From NCBI GenBank assembly GCA_003342895.1, contig PTFA01000197.1, positions 1,796,197-1,860,196 of the forward strand: DNA of 64,000 bases, given 5' to 3'. Positions within the stretch are counted from its first letter, which is position 1, and each line of letters opens with the position of its first letter. A model generated the notes under the pieces. The model saw nothing but the letters and a program-made list of their open reading frames with translations, searched no databases and was not told the origin of the DNA. Made by a program: the position numbers and the translations under genes. This DNA comes from Casuarius casuarius (Eukaryota; Chordata; Aves; Casuariiformes; Casuariidae). Positions 10,701 to 25,700 of the stretch are shown piece after piece.

Positions 10701-13700
10701 AAGGATTGCTGTCAGAGAGCTGGTGGTTCCTCCACCAGCCCCATCGCTGCCTGCACAGGCACAGAGCTCCATGGGGCCCAGCTGATGTTGGAGCAACTGA
10801 AGCAATTTCAGGGAATTGCCAGGGCAACAGTTTGAGGCCCTGCCTTGTGAGGAGTGGGATCATGGGATCCTGAGGAGGACGACTGTGACCTGGGTGTCCC
10901 CCAAAGGTTTTTGGGGTTTCCCCCAAAAGGTAAGTCGAGAGCCCGTGTAATTAATTTCAGAGAGGCTTCTCCACAAAGGCACCACCCAACAATGTTCTCA
11001 TGCAGGATTTCAAAACCACCCCTTTGCATACAATGCCACGAGCAGGGAGTACTGCAGCCCAGGAGAAAGGGATATGAGCAGAACTGGGCAAGAAACCCAA
11101 GACAGATACAAGCCAGACAAGAAAGATACAGGAGTAGCTACAGGTCAGGACTAGTGCTTTGGTGGTGCTCCAGATGCATCCAGGCCTGGGACAGTACAGG
11201 CAACAGGAGCAATGGCACAGGGCAGATTTGCAGAGTTGCAGAGAAGGAGGGCAGCAATGGAGCAATGCAAGATGTGGAACTGACATGCACTAGACCCAGC
11301 GTACGGGACTGAAAATATATATAGGCACATTTGAGAGAGAAGCAGCTCTAAGCTACTGCAGACAGACCTTTACCATAATCCCACTTAAGTCTGGCGTACC
11401 GGGAGCTTTGTCCGGCTCAGTCTCCATTGTTGACAGTGTGCCTTAACAGACCCTGTATCCACCACCCAAATGTTCTCTTTCCCTCTCCCCAAACTCCTTG
11501 ATGCGTATTTCCCCCACTCACTTTTATTTTCCTTCATGAAGGTCCACATGTCTCTCTCCTCAGGGCTGTGGGCAAAGGAGCAGTTGCCCACATACTGGCA
11601 TTTCCTGCCATTTTGTGCATGGATACACAACTGTTAAAAGACAAAAAACAAAATTCAGGGTTTGCATAAATCCTCCTTGTTAGAGGGAGGGAAGGAAAAC
11701 GGGTTCAAAAAAACAGCAGGGGTGTGAAATTGCACACAGGAGAGGTAGCAAACAGGACACATCATACATCATCAACTCATGCTTCTTTTCCTGAAGCTCC
11801 TGATGACACGAAAGGCCTTATAAACACACAGGCAGCTCAGTTTGACACCTGGCCTCTCCTGGGGCACAATTAGCTTAGCAATGGTCCCAGGGGAGATAGC
11901 AGGGTGCAACTGGATTGACCCAACAGTGTCTCCTGCTGGTCATTGTTGCTGATCCCCAAAGGGGACTCATTCTCCAGCTATCTCCAACCTGGTTAAGAGT
12001 GCCCTTAGGGGGTGTTTAGACCCCATGAGCACACACACCACAACTTTGCCTCGCAGTTCCCAACAGCCTCATTGCTCAGGAAAACAAGAAGCTTTCCAAG
12101 CATTCTATTTACTTGTCATCCCTTCTCCTCCACTTCTTTCACCAGGGAGGACAGCAGTGTACTGTAGACACCAGCTGGCCCACGTCAACTGGGAAGAAGA
12201 GACAACACTTCCTCTCTGGCTGGGGCTGGGTGGGAGCTCCAGCAACCTGCCTTTCCTGCATGATCTGCGACTCACCTGCTGGCCTTATCTCCTACTTCAG
12301 CAGCGATTAATAACTCCTGTCCCCTGCTCAAATCTGCTCACCCTTTCCCAGCTTCTAACAACAGGCCTGCAACTGGAGAGCACTCAAGGCTTCACACATG
12401 GCCTTGCACCTGCACATGGATTAAGTGACAGCAGATCCCTTGTGGTAGGAAGGAGAACAACTTTCTCCTTTTAGGGAGAAAGGAAAAGAGAGGACAAGAG
12501 AAATTATCAATTACCACATTCTGGACTGGGGTTGGATATCTGTAGTTTTTCTCACAGCATGTGGCTTTTTGCTGAGTTCTTAATTTTGCTTTCAAAATAC
12601 ATTGTGAGCAAGTTTCACAATTAACAGCAGAACAGCCACAGCAAAGGCAGGGATCGGCTTCTCTCAAGTGCCCTGTCTTGCCTCTCACCCACATTGAGAA
12701 ACCTTGACCTGAGGGCAGACTTAAATCTCATTCCCAAACCCTGTGCCAGCCAGTTCTTGAGATGCTGACTGCATTATCAGCAGCGTTAGAAACTCGTGTA
12801 CGTGCACAGAGTGGTTTAAGCGAGTGCTGCTCCTTTTTGTGCTCCACCCCTGTTGCTGGATGTGTTTGCAATCTCACTGCTTTCAGTTTGTCCTTGCCTC
12901 CCACCTCAGCCAACACCTGCCTGCTTCTCCGTCAGGTCTACAAGAAACCTGCCCTCAAAGTGCTCTGCCATGCTGGGAGGGAAGGGAAAGGGGCACCCAG
13001 CTGCACAGGACGAGGGTCTCACATCGTATTGCTGTGGGAAGTTGCGGATGGAAGGCAGTGGTCGGACAGACACCCACTTCTTCTTTGCTTTGGACATCAC
13101 CAGTAGAACACGACGTTCCTTTGTCCAACTAGAGAAGAGAGAATAAATCAAGAGAGGAAAAGGAAGGGTAGAACAAGGTTCTGTTTTCCTCAGAGACCCT
13201 TGAACATTCAAAGATGACCAAATTCTCTAGTCCAGCTTGTCCACACCACTGTCTGGCTGCTCCTAAACATTCACATGTGTGGCAGAGAAGCCAACAGAAG
13301 GGTGTTTTAGGAGGATTTCTCCCACTATTTCTCGCATATTTCCTAGAGTATCTCCTCCTGTAAAGCCACAAAAAGACTCCTCCAACTGTTGCGTGACATT
13401 ACCGTGGGGTACTAAACAACTGCATTCCACTCTCTGACACAGCCAATTCTTGTGTAATCAAGTCCATGAAAAATATTTGGGAATATTTTCTGCTTGAAAG
13501 GTGCAGTAGAAATGCAAGTCATGACAAGCACTGTCTTATGAACAGGTGCCAGCAAGTACTAGTTCTCCTGCAGCACTAGCAAGGGATCAGAAGGAAATAC
13601 CCTGGCCAAAAACCCCAGCTCTATTCAGCAGCTGCACAAAGAGGTGTTATCTTCCCTTTCCAGGAAGTGATCCTCCCCTATTCACTTCCTCCAGCAACTG

Positions 13701-16700
13701 CTGCTTCTCTCTCTTTTGAATTACAGGTCTTATATTTGCAGTAAGACTCTGGAGAGTATTTGTAGCTTGGGTTATGGGAAGCAAAGTCCTGTAAACCCTT
13801 AGGAAACTAATTTAAAAGGAAGTAGAATGCCTTGAAGCATCACTAATAGCAAGATGACAGACATCTTCAAACAGCAAGGAGTATAAACAAGAGCAGAAGA
13901 GAACTACCTTAGTGATCTTGCTGAGAAGAAATGACAGAGTTGGAAAAAAGGGAACTGCAGGAGCTAGACTGAAAGTGCCAGGAGTAACAGTCTAGCTGTA
14001 ATGTACCATGCACAATGCTGGCAATAAACATCACCCTGAGCATGGAGAAGCTGCTAGAAAACCTTACAGGCTCTTCCAAAAAGGCCAAATGAATCCCTGG
14101 AGAACATACAGGGAGAAATTCCTGACCTTAAGGAGGGGTGGAGGGAAGAGAAGGTTGCATTGCTCACCAGTGGCGGGCTTTGGCACTACAGTACTTGAGG
14201 TCTTTATCTGGCTCCACCAGCTGCCCGTTCCTCCAGCACTGGCCACACACAAATTTCATCTGGAGGTCAAAGGTGCTCGATGTGGGAGCCCGGGTGGAAG
14301 CCTGGGAAAGAGAACCATCAACCACCACCTCAGGTGAACAGAGCCAAGCTGCAACCCCCAAACAGCAGCTCCCAGCACACGCACGTGCCAGCAACCAGCT
14401 ATGTCTCCCCAGTGACACGGCAGAGCTTTCCTTCGCCAGTGTTAGCTGATGGCCCATCGAGGTACCAGACTGGAGCAAAACCACTCCTTGCTTCAGCATG
14501 ATTTCTTGGTTTTTGACATTTGGCCAATGGTGCAGTCAGCCTGGCAGCTTCAAACACTGACCAGGCCTGGCTGTAAAACCCCTGCAGTGTATCTCCATGT
14601 ACAGACAAGCTCTGTGAGACTTGCCCCAGTGCTTCACCCCTATTCCCCTGCAGGGAGAGTAATCCACATTCTCCTCATCTCCGTGGAGAGCACCCAAAGG
14701 AGCACCTGATGGAGGAAGCCAGGCCATACCACAGCACAGGACCCACCTCTCCTACTTTTGAAGCAACAGGCTCATGTTACAGCTAGCAGTTGACACTTAA
14801 ATATTTAAGTCTGAGCTGGGTCCTCAGAGCTGACTCCTCAAAGCCCTTTCTGGGCAGGTTTCCACCCCCCACAGTTCCTTTGCACTGTGTTACACAGTCA
14901 CGGTTAAGCCACGATCTCTAGACAGACATGCAACCTGTAATTCACATACTTCATGCTCTCTTGGCCACTTAACTTTACTGGCCTTCTCCCTGTCCCTGTG
15001 AAACAGCTGTTTTGGAATTAATAGTAACAGACTGAGGAAAAAAGAGTGAATCCTTTACCACCACTGCCTCGCACTTTCTGGGCAAATCTCTGGAAAGTCA
15101 TTTACATTTTATACCACTATCAGAAGATGTGAAAGGCTAAAACTGCCGCAAGGCTGGTGTCTCCATTCATTTCCAAACCAAACAGCAAATCTGACTAGAA
15201 GCCACTGGCCCCAGGCACAGGAGTAGGTGAGGGTACAAGCAAGAAACCACAGCCTAAAAGAACATCCTGGTGTTTGAAGAGACTGTGAAGCACAATGGTT
15301 ACGTATTAGTAAAACAGCTCTCTGCCTGTCACCAGATAAGCAGCCCACACCAGCTGCCATGCCTTGGCTTCTCACTCTATGCATCTTATAAAGAGCAGAC
15401 AGACAAACCATCTCCCTGAGGAGCAGGCTTCTGCCACTAATTGGTTAGCAGCAGTGTGAATCCTATGTACATCATCTGGCAAAGGAAAAACAGCAAGCAC
15501 AGGATGGTGCGCAATTAAATCATCTCCCAGGAAAGGCTGCATAAGCTATCAACTACCATTCTGCATCCTCCAGACCCAGTCTTTCAGAAAAGCAGATCTG
15601 ACATACAAAGGATCCTCCATCATGGTGAAAAACTAAGCAGAGAGTTGAGCTTTAACTGTGTTGACTACATGAGACTATCACTGCTCCAAATGTCCCAGCA
15701 AGAGGACATTTCTAGGGAACCATCAGCTCTCTTAGAGAAGCACCAGCAATTCTGGCCTATTCACCTGTAAGACCTCCTTTCTAGTGGCAACTGACATGTG
15801 ATCCAGTTCATCTGTCACCTTTCACCAATGCTGGTGACCAATAAAAACACATCAAAGCTGCAGGTTGACGCTTGGGATATTGCAGAAGTCAGTAACCCTC
15901 ACCAGAAATGTATTCACAGGGTGCGTCTCTTTCAAACATGTGGCCTTTGAAAAGTAGTTTTACTCTCCACTTAGTCTCCAAAGAAAATTCTTCTACAACT
16001 CAGTGGGCTCCAGAAGGTACCACAGATCAGAGATCAGGAAAGTAATCCCAGTGATCTGGGCTGCTTTTCCATAAATTCCGGCAAAAATAGCCCCCTGCAT
16101 GTCTTCATGAGAGTAATACAAACTGCTGGTCACCACAGGGCATGTATGCTTCCAGGGAATTAGGAGTAAAGAGAAAATCAAAGCTGCTCTTGTTACTGCT
16201 ACACGACTGTATTTGTAAAGGCAAGACACACGCCTGGCAGGCTGCTGATAACCAAGTGTGGAAAGCAGGATCACATGAGGCTCTGGCAGACAAAGCCAGG
16301 CAAAAGAGCCTCAGGCTGTGGCACCACCCCTTGTTATGAAGCCAGACAATACAGTGTTAGCTATGCACCATGGCAACGAAATAAATAAAAATCTTTGGCA
16401 TGGCAGTTCTCCACTTCATGTTTTGCAGAAAGCAAAAGCCCCAGCACAGCCACTCACACCTCCCTTCTTAGATATTCTGAAACACTTTCTGGAGGAGCCA
16501 TGAGTCCTTGGGGGACTATTTGAGGAGCCTGAGCTACCTGGCCACCTAACTGAGTGAACTGTACTTAGATGCAAGTATCCCTCATTAGAGAGAGGGGTTT
16601 TTCTTTCCTCTCTATGCTTAAATTGCTAATTCTGAGGCTAATTTTGATGGGGGTTCTGCAGCTGGCTAGTAAAGTAAAACGGAACAGTGCCCAATGGCTC

Positions 16701-19700
16701 TTGGAAGTCAGCTGAAGGATAAAAGCCCTCAATTCCCAGGGATGTGGCAGAATTGAGGGCACCCAACTACCTACAACAGTCTTCTGATGCCTGCCTCTTC
16801 CATTCACAGCTACTGGGTTTACCCCTATATTGCAGCAGTCCCCGAACACTTCTCTGAGAGCCCTGCGAGCATGTGGGACCGGATGCGAGATCCATGGCAC
16901 AGGTGCTTAGCAACTGGAATATCTTCATCTTCCTTTTCTTGGTAGGTCTCCTGACCTGCACCATCATGGCTGCTGGATACCTGTATGCTGTCTGCCTCTT
17001 TTCTCCCCTGTGTGCCCCTATCTGCTGAGTCTGACTGGCAGCTATGCCAGAGCACAGCAAAATCCCTGGGAGCTACTTTGCTTCCGCTGACCGGAAGGTG
17101 CCAAGTCAAGTGCAGATCACACGGAGCAGCGGGAAGGAGGAGCCTGCTTTTACAGTACTCCTGGGAAGCTGTCTTTGCCAGGCAGCCAAGTTGGAAAGCT
17201 GGAGGGATGCTGAGAAAACTCTGAGTCACATGAGACTGCTTGGACTGGAGAAAATAACGGCAAAAGTAAACTTCTCTCAACAGATCACATTAGTCCTGCC
17301 CCCAGGGTCTTTGGCAGCAAGCCAACGTCCCATGCTGGAGCCCAGCCCTCTGGCTGAGTACGAGCCAATGCCAAAGGCACGGTTTGCAGTTGCAAACACA
17401 TGTGGCTCTGACCGACTCCATCTGGCTCCCCGCACGGTGCCAGTGCCTGGCTGCCAACCGCTACAGACAACCAACGGTGCCGCCGGTAGGCCCTTTCCAA
17501 CCACACCACCAAGGCTGCTGCTTTGCCTCATCACAAAGCGAGGCCCTGGAAGGGCCAACAGTGCAGTCCAGCTCTGACAGGCATTTCTGGGGTGAAACCA
17601 GATTTTGCCGTGGGCCATGAATGCTGAACGCTGCCCAAATGGCCCAGAAACTATGTCTCTCTGCCCACTCTCTATGGGCAGATGCAGCAGGCGCTGACAT
17701 TCCTCCTCCTGATCCTCCGCCCTCTGCAAGCCCCAACAGTCAGAAATGAAACGCTCGTTCCTCCTGTACTAACCTGCCTAGGCCCCATGTGCTTCAGAGG
17801 ATGTGCTTGAAGGCCTGCTGTCTGAGAAACATTTTTTCCACTAAGACTACAGTTAAAATATAAAGATATTCCTAACAATACATATAAAACAAACATATAC
17901 AAAAATCTGAACATATATATAAACCTGAATAGCAGTTTGCTTCCCCACTGAAATGGAAAGAAATTCAGTACTTTGTAACAGCACTTTCCATGGGAGAGGA
18001 TTGTAATGCTGAGGCATTACACATTAGTGACTTTTATTATTCACATTTAACTGATATGAAGTGACTGGGTTCCCCCCCTCCATCTCAATTTTCCAGTTCT
18101 ACCCCAGCAAGAGCAATACAAGGAAACACCGACAATCCTCTTCCTTGTGCTTCCCTAGAAGCAAATTTGCTATGTGGGTCTAGGACAGCATCCTCACAGA
18201 AGCGTGTCTCATATTTGAGATATTCAATGCGGACGGGCTACTCTGCTAAATGCCACTGCCCTTGCTGGGCTAGGCAATGGCCTGTGTTAGACAGGAGGCT
18301 ACACCAAATACACAGCATGGCCCCATGAGCTGCATAAAACCAGACAAGAGAAGGGAGAAAACGAGTCGTGATATTGCAGCAATGCTGCAGCTGGCACCAC
18401 CAAACATGCCATCCTCATCCCTTGAACAAACCTTCAGCTTGGTGCCAACCATCTACCTATGGTTCACCTTCCCCTGTCTTTCTGGTGCACCTGGATCAGG
18501 CCCAACAAGAGTGCTCCCATGGGCTCCAGAGAACAGTGAAAACTAGCCAAGAAGGGCAGATTCTCCAGCATGGATCTGCTGTTTCCAGGCCTTTGCCTAG
18601 CAGATTCCCCATCTCTGGGTCTTTAGGGCATTACACAAAGTTAGAGAGCATGGTAAAAGCCAGGAAACAATGAATTAATGGCCTACCTCAGGAAACAACT
18701 TATTCTTCCAACAGTAGCACCTCCAGACAAAGGTGAATTTGAAGCTGCAAGGCTTACAGGAAAACAGTTGTCCAACTATCTCTTCTATCCCCAGACAACA
18801 CACAGAGAATGGCAAGACAGAGCTCTCTGGAAAATGCAGGCAGATCCACAGCAGGCAGGACAGAACCGGTCACTAGACTCTGCTCTTTATGGGGAAGTGA
18901 CTGCTGATATAAATCCAACTATTGTCACTAACTGCAGCAGATTAACACTAAAATTTTCTCCACTGTGGAAATGCAGACAGTTGTCTCTGTCCCCATGCCA
19001 GGCTAGAAAAAGATCCTAGCCAGCTCTGCCCAAAGGGACCATTCAGCTCATCTGAGCTCACTTTTATAACATAGGCTGTAGAAACTTGCCCCATACCTTC
19101 AGGATCAAACCTACAGCTTCCTGAGAGGCTAGAGCAAATTGCTTAGGAAGTCAGACCGCTTTGGGGACTAGAACTTGGTTGCTCTGGACGGCTGCTGCTT
19201 CTCGTTCCTCAGCCAGCACCTTCTCCCCTGGCCATTTCAGACCACAGGAGCAGTAATGGGATGTGCACATATGTCACTGAGGGTTTCTTCAAAGTTGGCT
19301 CCATCTCATGCAGCATAACCAGCAGATGGGCACAGAGCCTACTGGGAACATCAGTGCAGGTCACCTGAGTCCTTCCCATTGGGCTAAGCCATGCTGATTG
19401 CACCTGCTTTGCCCAGACTCAGCCCTCTACAGCATTCAGAACACTTTTGCTGGCACATTGCCAGCCCCCAAAAAGCTGCTACACATCATGTGGGTGGCTT
19501 ACATTACCGTCCTGCAAAACACCTCTACAAGGGTGCTCAAAAGCTGGACTTGGTGGCTGTCTCTGCAAAGCAAACTCTTGAGTGAGGGATCCCAAACAAA
19601 GGTGAAACACCCTTGCTCTGACAGTAAGGCACAGGCCAAGGAGTGGTGAGCTCAGGCTTTTGCAAGTGCAAAGAAAGCTGTCAAGTGAAAATAAGAGGGA

Positions 19701-22700
19701 TTCACAACACTTTCCCCACCGCTTTGGAGGAGAGAGGACTGCTCCTGCACCTCAGAGCTTGCTGGGAGGCATGAAGCTTCTCATCTCATTGGCCATATCT
19801 TTTGAAGGCAGTTAAAGAATAGAAAACTCCTTGTTCTAATGGCAAAGCTGCTTTACTTCAACCCAGGGCTGGGTATCATCTTCACTGGGCTCTGCTCCTA
19901 CACCAGAGAACACCTCCTTCAGTGAAAAAGATGGTAAAACAGCACCACCCATAGCCAATAGGTTGGAAGAAAGCAAACAGAGAGATGCCCTTTACTTATA
20001 ACTCACCTCTCTAGAGCAATCTCTTGGCAGTGCCAGAGGGTGCAGCCAGCAGCACATTCTCTCGCAGCAAGAGACTAGTGGCACAAAGCAGACACAAAGC
20101 TCTCAGCCTTCTCTTGGCAAAGAGCCACTAAGATCTTTGATCAGCCTCAGGTGGCCCCTAAGCTGCAAGTTCCACCCACTCCTGTGTTCAGATTAGTCCT
20201 GTATGTCATGTGTCATTTATTAAGAGGAACCATTCGAATTGCCATATTGTCCCTTGGCCCCTAAAGGGCAGCAGGACTTCTTTGATCTCCACACTGTGTG
20301 ACCATGGTCCCCAAAGTCTCCTGGTTTCATTACCAGGCTGCGGCAGGAAGCACCATTCTCTGTGCCTTTCCCCCCCAACCCTGGCAGCTTGTCCCAAACA
20401 CTGAACAGAGCAGATAAAACACTGCAAAACAAGGTACAAAGCTCATCACTAGCACAGCAAACAGGAAAGCTCTCAGCCATTCTCCTCCTCAATGTCTAGC
20501 CTGGTGTGCCTGTGACCAGTCAGGCACAATAGCGAGAAGAAAAGGAAGAGAGTGTGCTGGAATAGCAGGGAGCAAAACAAGGCTGCAATCCCTGGATGCG
20601 TCTTACCATGCTATTGGCTGGTTTGCTGGCATGTGCCTCCATCTGCTGCCAATACTTCTTGGATTCCTGCACGATATCTTCATGGGTCATTCCTGGGAAC
20701 AAGGCGGAGACACGACTGAGTTACCCTGCTTTGGTCAACGTAAGAGAGGAAGGGAAGGGTTGCAGAGCTTCTGGCACTGGGGCTTGGGAGCCCTTGTGTG
20801 GCTGACAAGTCGTGACAGTCCCACAGGTAACATACGCACATGGGTTGACAGGGGACCTGACACCACCAAAGAATGTGTTCAAGCACAGACTAGGGAATCT
20901 CTTAACTCCAGCACTCCTGCTTTTTCACTTGAGCCAGGCAAGAGGGGAAGAGTTCAGCCACCAGGGCTCACTCAGATCTGGTGTTCTGCTCAGGCTGCAT
21001 GCAAAAGACACCGACACTGCCAATTCTTGACTAGGAATTAAGACCTTGACCAAGGTTTTCCCCCAAACCCAAATCAACAGATCCTACATAGGGCCCTGAA
21101 GACAATGGTTTGTTACTGTTGATCTACTGTATATCAGAGCTTTTGCCACTGGCATGGGAGATTACAGATATCCCACTGTCTGAGATATCCAGCCTCTCCA
21201 AGACCCCAGAAGTCTCATTTAATCCCTGCTGTGATTAATTAGCCTGTTACATACTTCTAGTGTGTGTGGGGGTTGCCAATCAACAAGCGAAGAGAAAATC
21301 TGAAATTCAATCAAGACAAACACAAAGCGTGCCAAGGCAGCAAGGAGAGACAAAATGTGCAAAACCAACCAAGAAACATCTGCTTGCATGTAACTTGCAG
21401 GGAAAGATCTACAAGGTCTCATGAATCAGAAAGGTAATATCAGCCAACAAGCAAAACTGTCAGAGATTATCTAAGGAATTAGCTCTCGATCAAATCAAGT
21501 GTTGAGGGAACAGCCCCTGCCAGCACAAACCCAGCTAGATGGGCACTAGGGTTCTCGGGTACTCGAGTATATAATCGTAACAGAAACTCTGGCTGTTCAT
21601 GGTGTGGATTGGCTCTGGTAGAGAAAGGCCATGTTATTTGAGTGCTATAAAGATCTTAGATGGCAGCCAAAAGAAACTGAAAAGTATCCTTTAACTGTCA
21701 GCTGATGGTAACAAGTGGGGTGCTGAACGCTGCCTTACTACAGCTCCCCTAGCACAGAGAGGCTGCGAAGTCACTTGCTTCGTGTTTGCTTTTATTAAGG
21801 TGCTGTGTTCCTGAGGCATGGCACACAGACACAGTCCCTGATGTGGGAGCCTGTATATTTCAGGCCAAGGGGGACTACGCATGGCCAGCCCTGATCTGTA
21901 CTCAGGGGACAAAAACTGCAAGTCTGGGAAAACCATATAGAGAGTTAAAATGTGGCACTGGATCTTGAAGGGAAAGGGCCAAAGTAACCTCCATCTTCTC
22001 TGTTTTGCACACCTGTGCCATGATCCTGGGGGTTCAGAACCAATGGCAGAACTGTATGCAGCTCTTGTCAAAGGACTGAATTTCAAATAATGTCCTCAGC
22101 ACATGACTGCCTTCTCCAGCTCCCAGAAATCCAAATTAATTCAACAAGGTCTAGAAATGTCATGGTTGGAAAAAATCTTCCCAAAGAGGAAAGGTTGTTT
22201 TCCAGTACACCAGCTCCATGAAGCATGAACTGTCCCAAAGAGATGCTCTGAGAACCAAAAAGCCCATGTGTTGATTACTTGTAACATTTTAGCATCTTTT
22301 GCAACATCAATAGTGAGGACAAAGACTCTGTGATTCCCACTGCTGGAAGAAGATAGCACCGTATGCCAGTGAACAGAAGTAGTGAGCCAGGAAACAGTCC
22401 TGCCCTCCCACGTGTTCAGATCATGGCAAACTCTTCTCTGCTAGCACAATCCTTTATCACCAGGAACAAAGCCACACGCCTTGTAAAAGCTCAAGTGGCT
22501 GTCTAACACAGCAGCCCACTGGCTTACAAATGGAAGATGCTAAGAATGATGCCCCCTTCCCATTCTTTCAGAGAAAATGGTGCCTAGGCCAAGTTCACTG
22601 CTACAAAGTTAAAGCCTTCCCAGAGACTGGCCACAGCTACCTTTTGTCTCTGTTTCCATAGCCAGGGCTACAGTTAGGTAACAAACTACCAACCCAGGAA

Positions 22701-25700
22701 GGAAAGCTCACAAGCAGAGCAGGCAGATATATATAATCTTGCAGAAAAAATAAAAGATGATGGTGTTCCCATTGTTAGAAAAGATGGGAATACACATAAA
22801 GCCTACTGATCACCTTTGCAAGTGAACTCATAACTTCCTTCATCTTCTCAGCTTCCCCTTTGGAAGTCACTCATTCAAGTAAAGAAGGCAAGAAGCAAAA
22901 ATCTAATCTATTTCTCCTACAGGCTGAAGAGGAGGGGAGAGCGAGGGAGGGAAGAAACTCCTTTTTTATGTACATGAAGAGAAGAGCAAGGTGCCCAAAG
23001 TACTACAAGCAATCTCACAAGTATTTAGGGAAGCAGTCCTGACCTATGGCTCTCAGGCAACACGTTGCCTGAAAAACTGGTGTAACTTCTTAATTCCCTG
23101 TGGCCACAAGTAAGTGAGGCTGAACAGGAAGAGTAAAAGATGGCATCTGCCACAACATCTTACTTGTTCATCATTGTCACTCACAAGCCAAGCTGAGGCA
23201 GAGGACTGCACTGAACTACAGTGGCAGGCACTTGAACAGTACGTGAAAGAAGCTGCTTCTAGTTAAAGCACAGAATGGCAAGAAGCAATCATAACACCTT
23301 TTCTCTCTGAAGTACTCCAATTACCATGCTGGGTCTTGCACAAAACAAGACCTCAGAGTGAAAAAAGATCTAGGTAGCATTGTGGGTGGACCAACAAAAG
23401 CATCTACCCAGTCAACACCAGGAGAAATCCTTGAGCGTGTCAGAGAGAGAGGACTGAAATTACTGGATATAGCAGTGTCATTATATGAGTGACCTGAATA
23501 TCATTTCTACAATAGCCTCTTCAGAGGCAGTTTGTCAAAGGCTTTTTGGGAAAGGCCAAGTATCTTGTCATTTCCTATTCTTGGTGAACTTCTTCAGAGG
23601 AATTGGAGAGGCACAGTTTTCTTTTTATAACTGCTTTGTCACCTGTGTGTTCTATGATTCTCACTGGGCCAGACTTTCATCCAGGGGCACAACTGCTATT
23701 TAGGGCCTTCCACAGGATTTAAACACCAAAAGACCTTTGGTTATTCAGCCCTACCTAACAATCATTTCAACTTATGCAGCTAGTCCCAAGGGAAAGGCTT
23801 CCCAGTTTGCAATTTACAGTAGCACCAGTAGAGGGACAAAGAGCAAATTGTCTCACAGAACACCCGGGCCCTCCCTCTGTATCCCAGAGGAGATGAAGTA
23901 CATGTACACATGAGTAACAGCTTCTCAGTGCTCCCAAATCACCCTATTTCTCTCCCAGCTGGTCCCATGGATGTGCTGGAGGAAACTTGGGTATATGCAC
24001 CACCAGCCCTGCACCCGGAGTCACACTCACCTGAATACTGCTGCAGCAACCAGACCTTGAGCTCGATGAAACTATGAGCAAAGTGGCAACTGTCCTCCCG
24101 CAGGCAGCCATAACGCACCTCGTGTCGGCACACGTCGAACTGGAAGTGCTCCTGGAACTGGCGGATCTTGGAGTACTTCAGGGAAGTGGAACGCACGATG
24201 TGGACTAGACACCTGCAGCCAAGCCGGAGAAATACGAAACATCAGTGGACTGAATCCTCACCCCTTCCTCCTTACATCCAACTTCCACATATTCAACTGG
24301 GCAGGCAACGAATACAGAAAAATCAATGCTGGCAGAGGTGAACTCCCACTGTGAAAACCAAACTCCTTCCTGCCCGCTCTGTAGCGATCCTAGATAGATA
24401 TTTTCCATCTCCCCAGCCTACAGGTGATGTCCTGCTCGACTTCAGAGATAATACGCATTTCAAAACATGCAGCAAAGACACCAACTCATCTGGCTCAGGA
24501 AATCCCTAAGTCTCAGGTTGCCAGGAGCCAGAAGGGGTTGTATTACTAAGCACTTGACGTGTTTCTTATACTCATTTTTCTAAACATTCATTACCAGCCA
24601 GTCAGAGGCAGGATCCAGAGCTAAAGGATCTTTGGTTTGACCTTTATGTAAAGGCCAAACTCAAAGCCAAATTAAGTCAATGGAAAACTAAGACTGACCC
24701 CAAAGGGCTTTGCTCATGCTTCAAATCCCTCAGCACCAGGAGCAAACATGCAGAGTGAAGCCTACCATGCTATTTATCATGCTTTGAGCTGCCCCATGAT
24801 GGGAACCCATGAGGGGGAAAGAAAAAAAGAAACCAGGTCCTTGGAGTTAAACTGGCTGGGCACGTGAGAGATTGCTCCCATCAGCACAAGCAATGTTCAC
24901 TCACTTGTTGTCATGGAAACTGTGTTTGGCAGAAAGGTTGGAGCAGACAGATGGTGTGTCCTTGGTCCCTTTGCTGATAATCCGGGGTTTGCTGTCAAAG
25001 CAAATCTGAGAAGAGAAAAATTAGCATGCTGGGAAAATCTTAGAGAGAAGTGAACCAGAGCCATTTTGCTTGGGAAGGGAAGAAGAACTAGAGCCAGCCT
25101 ATTCTAATGTTCAAAGTTAGAACAAGCCTGGTGAAAACTTAATGGTAGGGCTTTAAAATAAAGTAAGCGTATTTTTGGAAAAGTTTCAGGACAACATTTT
25201 TGGCTTATTCTCAACAATATTTTCCACTGCGGTTGGAAAAATTTTGGTCAGATCCACATATTCTTTCCCAGTTGGCCATCAGAGCAAGAACAAGGAAAAT
25301 GATGGGGAGAAGTGAAAGAACAGCCAGTTCACAGCAAGAGAACATGTCCCCTAACATCTAACACCGCCAGCCTGGGGAACTCACTGCTGCAGAGTGTTAA
25401 GAGAGAAAGAGCCGATCCTTCACCGATTCAGTCAGTGGCTCAGCAGTGGCTTAAACCAGGGTAACAGCAACGTATACCAGGTGGGAAGTTGTCGCTCTAT
25501 GCGGTTCTGATTTTTTTTAAAAAAATTACACTTCAAAGAAGTATCTCAAGATAGAAGACAAGACAGGTAGTTAAACCCCATGTGCCTGTGTGCACCCCAT
25601 TTAGCTGCACTGGTACGGAGGGAAACTGTATCTCCTTTCTCTTACACTACTGCATCCATTGCTCCTTGCCCTTCTGGAAGCAGGGCACTGGCTGCAATGT

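Larger units (their letters stand above)
9602..14167 (-). other. ZC3H7B introns 17-19 region
   Basis: Apart from exons 18 and 19, this stretch shows nothing coding. A Cys-rich frame at about 12,500-12,690 is skipped by the phase-correct junction between exons 18 and 19. A short inverted C/G-rich motif (CCCCCAAA...TTTGGGG) lies near 10,898-10,937. Confidence 0.6.

Noticed and set aside
12392..12694. Cys-rich frame (CLCCGCSAVNC...) between ZC3H7B exons 18 and 19
   Set aside because: Exons 18 and 19 join in perfect phase to give the conserved QQYD-LCIHAQ junction, so no exon is needed. The frame also lacks conserved partners.
17044..17729. Long open frames on both strands in ZC3H7B intron 16
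   Set aside because: No splice sites in phase and no recognisable domain. The longer frames reflect local GC content.
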